Assembly (NCBI GenBank): GCA_905236615.1
Contig: CAJORC010000374.1
Location: forward strand, 1-10,284
Direction of reading: 5' to 3'
Source: an uncultured Lachnospiraceae bacterium
GTDB lineage: Bacteria; Bacillota; Clostridia; Lachnospirales; Lachnospiraceae
DNA: 10,284 nucleotides
The position numbers were made by a program, and so were the translations under genes. The notes beneath the pieces were generated by a model. That model ran no database searches. It was not told the origin of the DNA and saw only the letters and a list, made by a program, of their open reading frames with translations. This document shows positions 9,172 through 10,284 of this stretch, one piece after another. Positions within the stretch are counted from its first letter, which is position 1. The number at the start of each line of letters is the position of its first letter.

Positions 9172-10067
9172 TATGCAGCGATCCTCTTATCCGCAACATG
9201 ATTACCATGATACCATTTTATTACCGAAGCTCCGATAATTATCACATATCCGATAATACTGTAAATATTTGGCAGTTCACCAAGGAAGGCAATTCCAAGC
9301 AGAGCTGCAAATATAACCTGTGTATAGTCAAAAACGGATATCTCCTTCGCAGGAGCAAGACTGTAAGCCTTTGTTATACAGAACTGTGCCGATGCTGCCG
9401 CTGTTCCTGCTGCAATGAGACATAGCCATTGCCTTACTGTCATTGGATGGAAATCCAGCAGCAGATTCGGTGTCGTAACTATAACTGAAAATATTGAGAA
9501 AAAGAAAACTATGACCGATCCACGTTCTCCCATCATTCCCAGTTTTCTGACAAAAGTATATGCCGTTCCCGCACAGAAACCGCTCATCAGCCCTACCAGT
9601 GCGGGAAAACTCGCAAGTCCCGCTGTCGGCTGAACAATAAAGAGTACACCGATAAAAGCCAGCGCAACCATAAAACACTCAAAACGGTTCGGTATCTCTT
9701 TCAAAATAAAGATCGACATTATTATGGCGAAAAAAGGTGACATTTTATTTAAAATATTGGCATCTGCGATCACCAGATGATCTATTGCCCAGAAATTCAT
9801 TATAAGTCCGGCAGTTCCGAAGAAACATCTTAAAAAGAGTTCTTTATAAACGCCCTTCTTTACCTTGAATTTCTGCTCAGACCTTAAAAGTGTCAGAGTT
9901 GCTATAACTGCAGCTACCGCATTTCTGAAAAATGCCTTCTGCATTGTAGGGATATCACCCGATATCCTTACGAAAAAAGCCATTAATGCAAATCCTAAAG
10001 CTTCTCCTATTACCAGTAATATCGCCATTGTGTGGCGGTTCTTAATTTCTCTCATCTTTATCTCCAT
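9171..10067 (-). CDS. EamA/DMT-family membrane transporter
   Basis: This 298-residue, very hydrophobic protein has the two-repeat plan of the drug/metabolite transporter superfamily, with about ten predicted membrane segments. The end of the first EamA repeat is recognisable as NKMSPFFAIIMSIFILKEIP (108-127) followed by a helix ending FIVQP. The matching part of the second repeat is FDYTQVIFAALLGIAFLGELP (246-266), then a final helix before a short basic tail. Family members export or import varied small metabolites, and the substrate cannot be inferred here. The start is uncertain. Met1 (10067) has AGGA only about four bases upstream. Met5 (10055) has GGAG about six bases upstream and fits better with a predicted transcription start near 10077. 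It is first in a two-gene unit with the diguanylate cyclase, whose start codon overlaps its stop. Confidence 0.9.
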   Translation of the reverse strand: MEIKMREIKNRHTMAILLVIGEALGFALMAFFVRISGDIPTMQKAFFRNAVAAVIATLTLLRSEQKFKVKKGVYKELFLRCFFGTAGLIMNFWAIDHLVIADANILNKMSPFFAIIMSIFILKEIPNRFECFMVALAFIGVLFIVQPTAGLASFPALVGLMSGFCAGTAYTFVRKLGMMGERGSVIVFFFSIFSVIVTTPNLLLDFHPMTVRQWLCLIAAGTAAASAQFCITKAYSLAPAKEISVFDYTQVIFAALLGIAFLGELPNIYSIIGYVIIIGASVIKWYHGNHVADKRIAA

Positions 10068-10083
10068 CTTTTCCTGTGTTTAA

Positions 10084-10112
10084 ATAATACTCCTTTACCC
10101 ATGCTTACACAA
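10084..10112 (-). promoter_or_regulatory. Candidate promoter for the transporter-cyclase unit
   Basis: TTGTGT (10112-10107), exactly 17 bases of spacer, then TATTAT (10089-10084). The -10 matches consensus at five of six positions; the -35 is weak (three of six). The predicted start near 10077 leaves a very short leader, which favours the second Met (10055) as the translation start. Confidence 0.5.
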
Positions 10113-10126
10113 GAAAAGATTGGTTA

Positions 10127-10155
10127 TTCATTTCTTAATTGATTTGTGGTATTAT
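10127..10155 (+). promoter_or_regulatory. Candidate divergent plus-strand promoter with extended -10
   Basis: The plus strand has TG-G-TATTAT (10147-10155), an extended -10 box, with a weak TTCATT at 10127-10132 at 17-base spacing. It faces away from the transporter promoter and would start transcripts near 10162, reading into the structured block at the right edge. No start codon with a good ribosome binding site follows before the edge. Confidence 0.4.
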
Positions 10156-10161
10156 TTGAAA

Positions 10162-10184
10162 CGGTGATTTTTTACCGATTTTTT
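10162..10184 (+). terminator. Weak U-run hairpin at the plus-strand transcript start
   Basis: CGGTGA (10162-10167) can pair with TTACCG (10172-10177), with one G-U pair and a four-base T loop. A base A and a run of six T follow. This looks like a minimal intrinsic terminator or a 5' stabilising hairpin. It lies almost exactly at the predicted plus-strand transcription start, so a simple terminator for that promoter is unlikely. The six-pair stem is short and may be incidental. Confidence 0.3.
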
Positions 10185-10214
10185 AATTAACAGAAACGGA
10201 GCCTTTTTTGCCGC

Positions 10215-10266
10215 CGGATGCCAAATCGTAAGATTTGAGCAACGGCGTTGCAAAAACGGACATCCG
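10215..10266 (+). other. Possible structured RNA or palindromic repeat: three-way junction
   Basis: Three nested helices can be drawn. P1 pairs CGGATGCC (10215-10222) with GGACATCCG (10258-10266), with A10260 bulged. P2 is AAATC-GTAA-GATTT (10223-10236), which on the plus strand has a GNRA tetraloop. P3 is GCAAC-GGC-GTTGC (10239-10251). The joining segments are none, GA and AAAAAC, giving a compact 52-base junction. The block is richer in GC than the AT-rich spacer beside it and follows a plus-strand promoter candidate. I do not recognise the family. Alternatives are a dispersed palindromic repeat or a minus-strand structure. The element may continue past the window edge. Confidence 0.4.
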
Positions 10267-10284
10267 ACGTCATTTTGTCAGAAA

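Noticed and set aside
10215..10266. Hammerhead ribozyme, suggested by the three-way junction.
   Set aside because: The conserved CUGAUGA and GAAA core strands are absent from the junction on both strands.
10187..10273. A minus-strand frame of 28 codons from an ATG, open to the right edge, that might be the tail of an upstream gene.
   Set aside because: There is no ribosome binding site, the peptide is unusually Arg/Cys-rich, and the bases are better explained by the nested inverted repeats. A real gene end beyond the edge cannot be fully excluded.

Overview
The window reads as chromosomal DNA from an anaerobic Firmicute, most likely class Clostridia (Lachnospiraceae-like). The reasons are moderate-to-low GC, strong AGGAG(G) ribosome binding sites, a type III glutamine synthetase, and proteins of typical clostridial character. 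This placement is inferred from gene type and style, not from a marker gene. All five recognisable genes lie on the minus strand, so the biological reading direction is right to left. No RNA gene, CRISPR array, insertion sequence or phage gene was recognised.

Right end (about 10068-10284): an intergenic region with two back-to-back promoter candidates, one per strand. Plus-strand transcription would run first through a small hairpin with a U-run, then into a GC-richer block that can fold as a compact three-way junction (10215-10266). No coding gene is convincing here. This is the least explained sequence in the window.

Next (7729-10067): a two-gene unit. An EamA/DMT-family membrane transporter is followed, with a one-base TAATG overlap, by a membrane-bound diguanylate cyclase (two membrane segments, probable extracytoplasmic dCache sensor, canonical GGDEF).

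Then (1-7710): a nitrogen-assimilation operon. A TTGACA-type promoter leads into a leader with a 20-bp terminator hairpin and U-tract, which ends 30 bases before the start codon of asnB (glutamine-hydrolysing asparagine synthetase). It is followed after 20 bases by glnN (type III glutamine synthetase) and after 52 bases by gltB (glutamate synthase large subunit), which runs off the left edge about 200-250 residues short of its usual end. GlnN makes glutamine from glutamate and ammonia. GltB turns glutamine plus 2-oxoglutarate into two glutamates. AsnB uses glutamine as the amide donor for asparagine. The set is therefore a glutamine-centred GS/GOGAT plus asparagine module.

The coding content is conventional. 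The two items most worth a second look are non-coding. One is the asnB leader, which looks like a transcription attenuator with a competing hexaloop hairpin resembling ANTAR-protein RNA targets. The other is the three-way-junction element at the right edge. I see no clear evidence of a wholly new protein system in this window.
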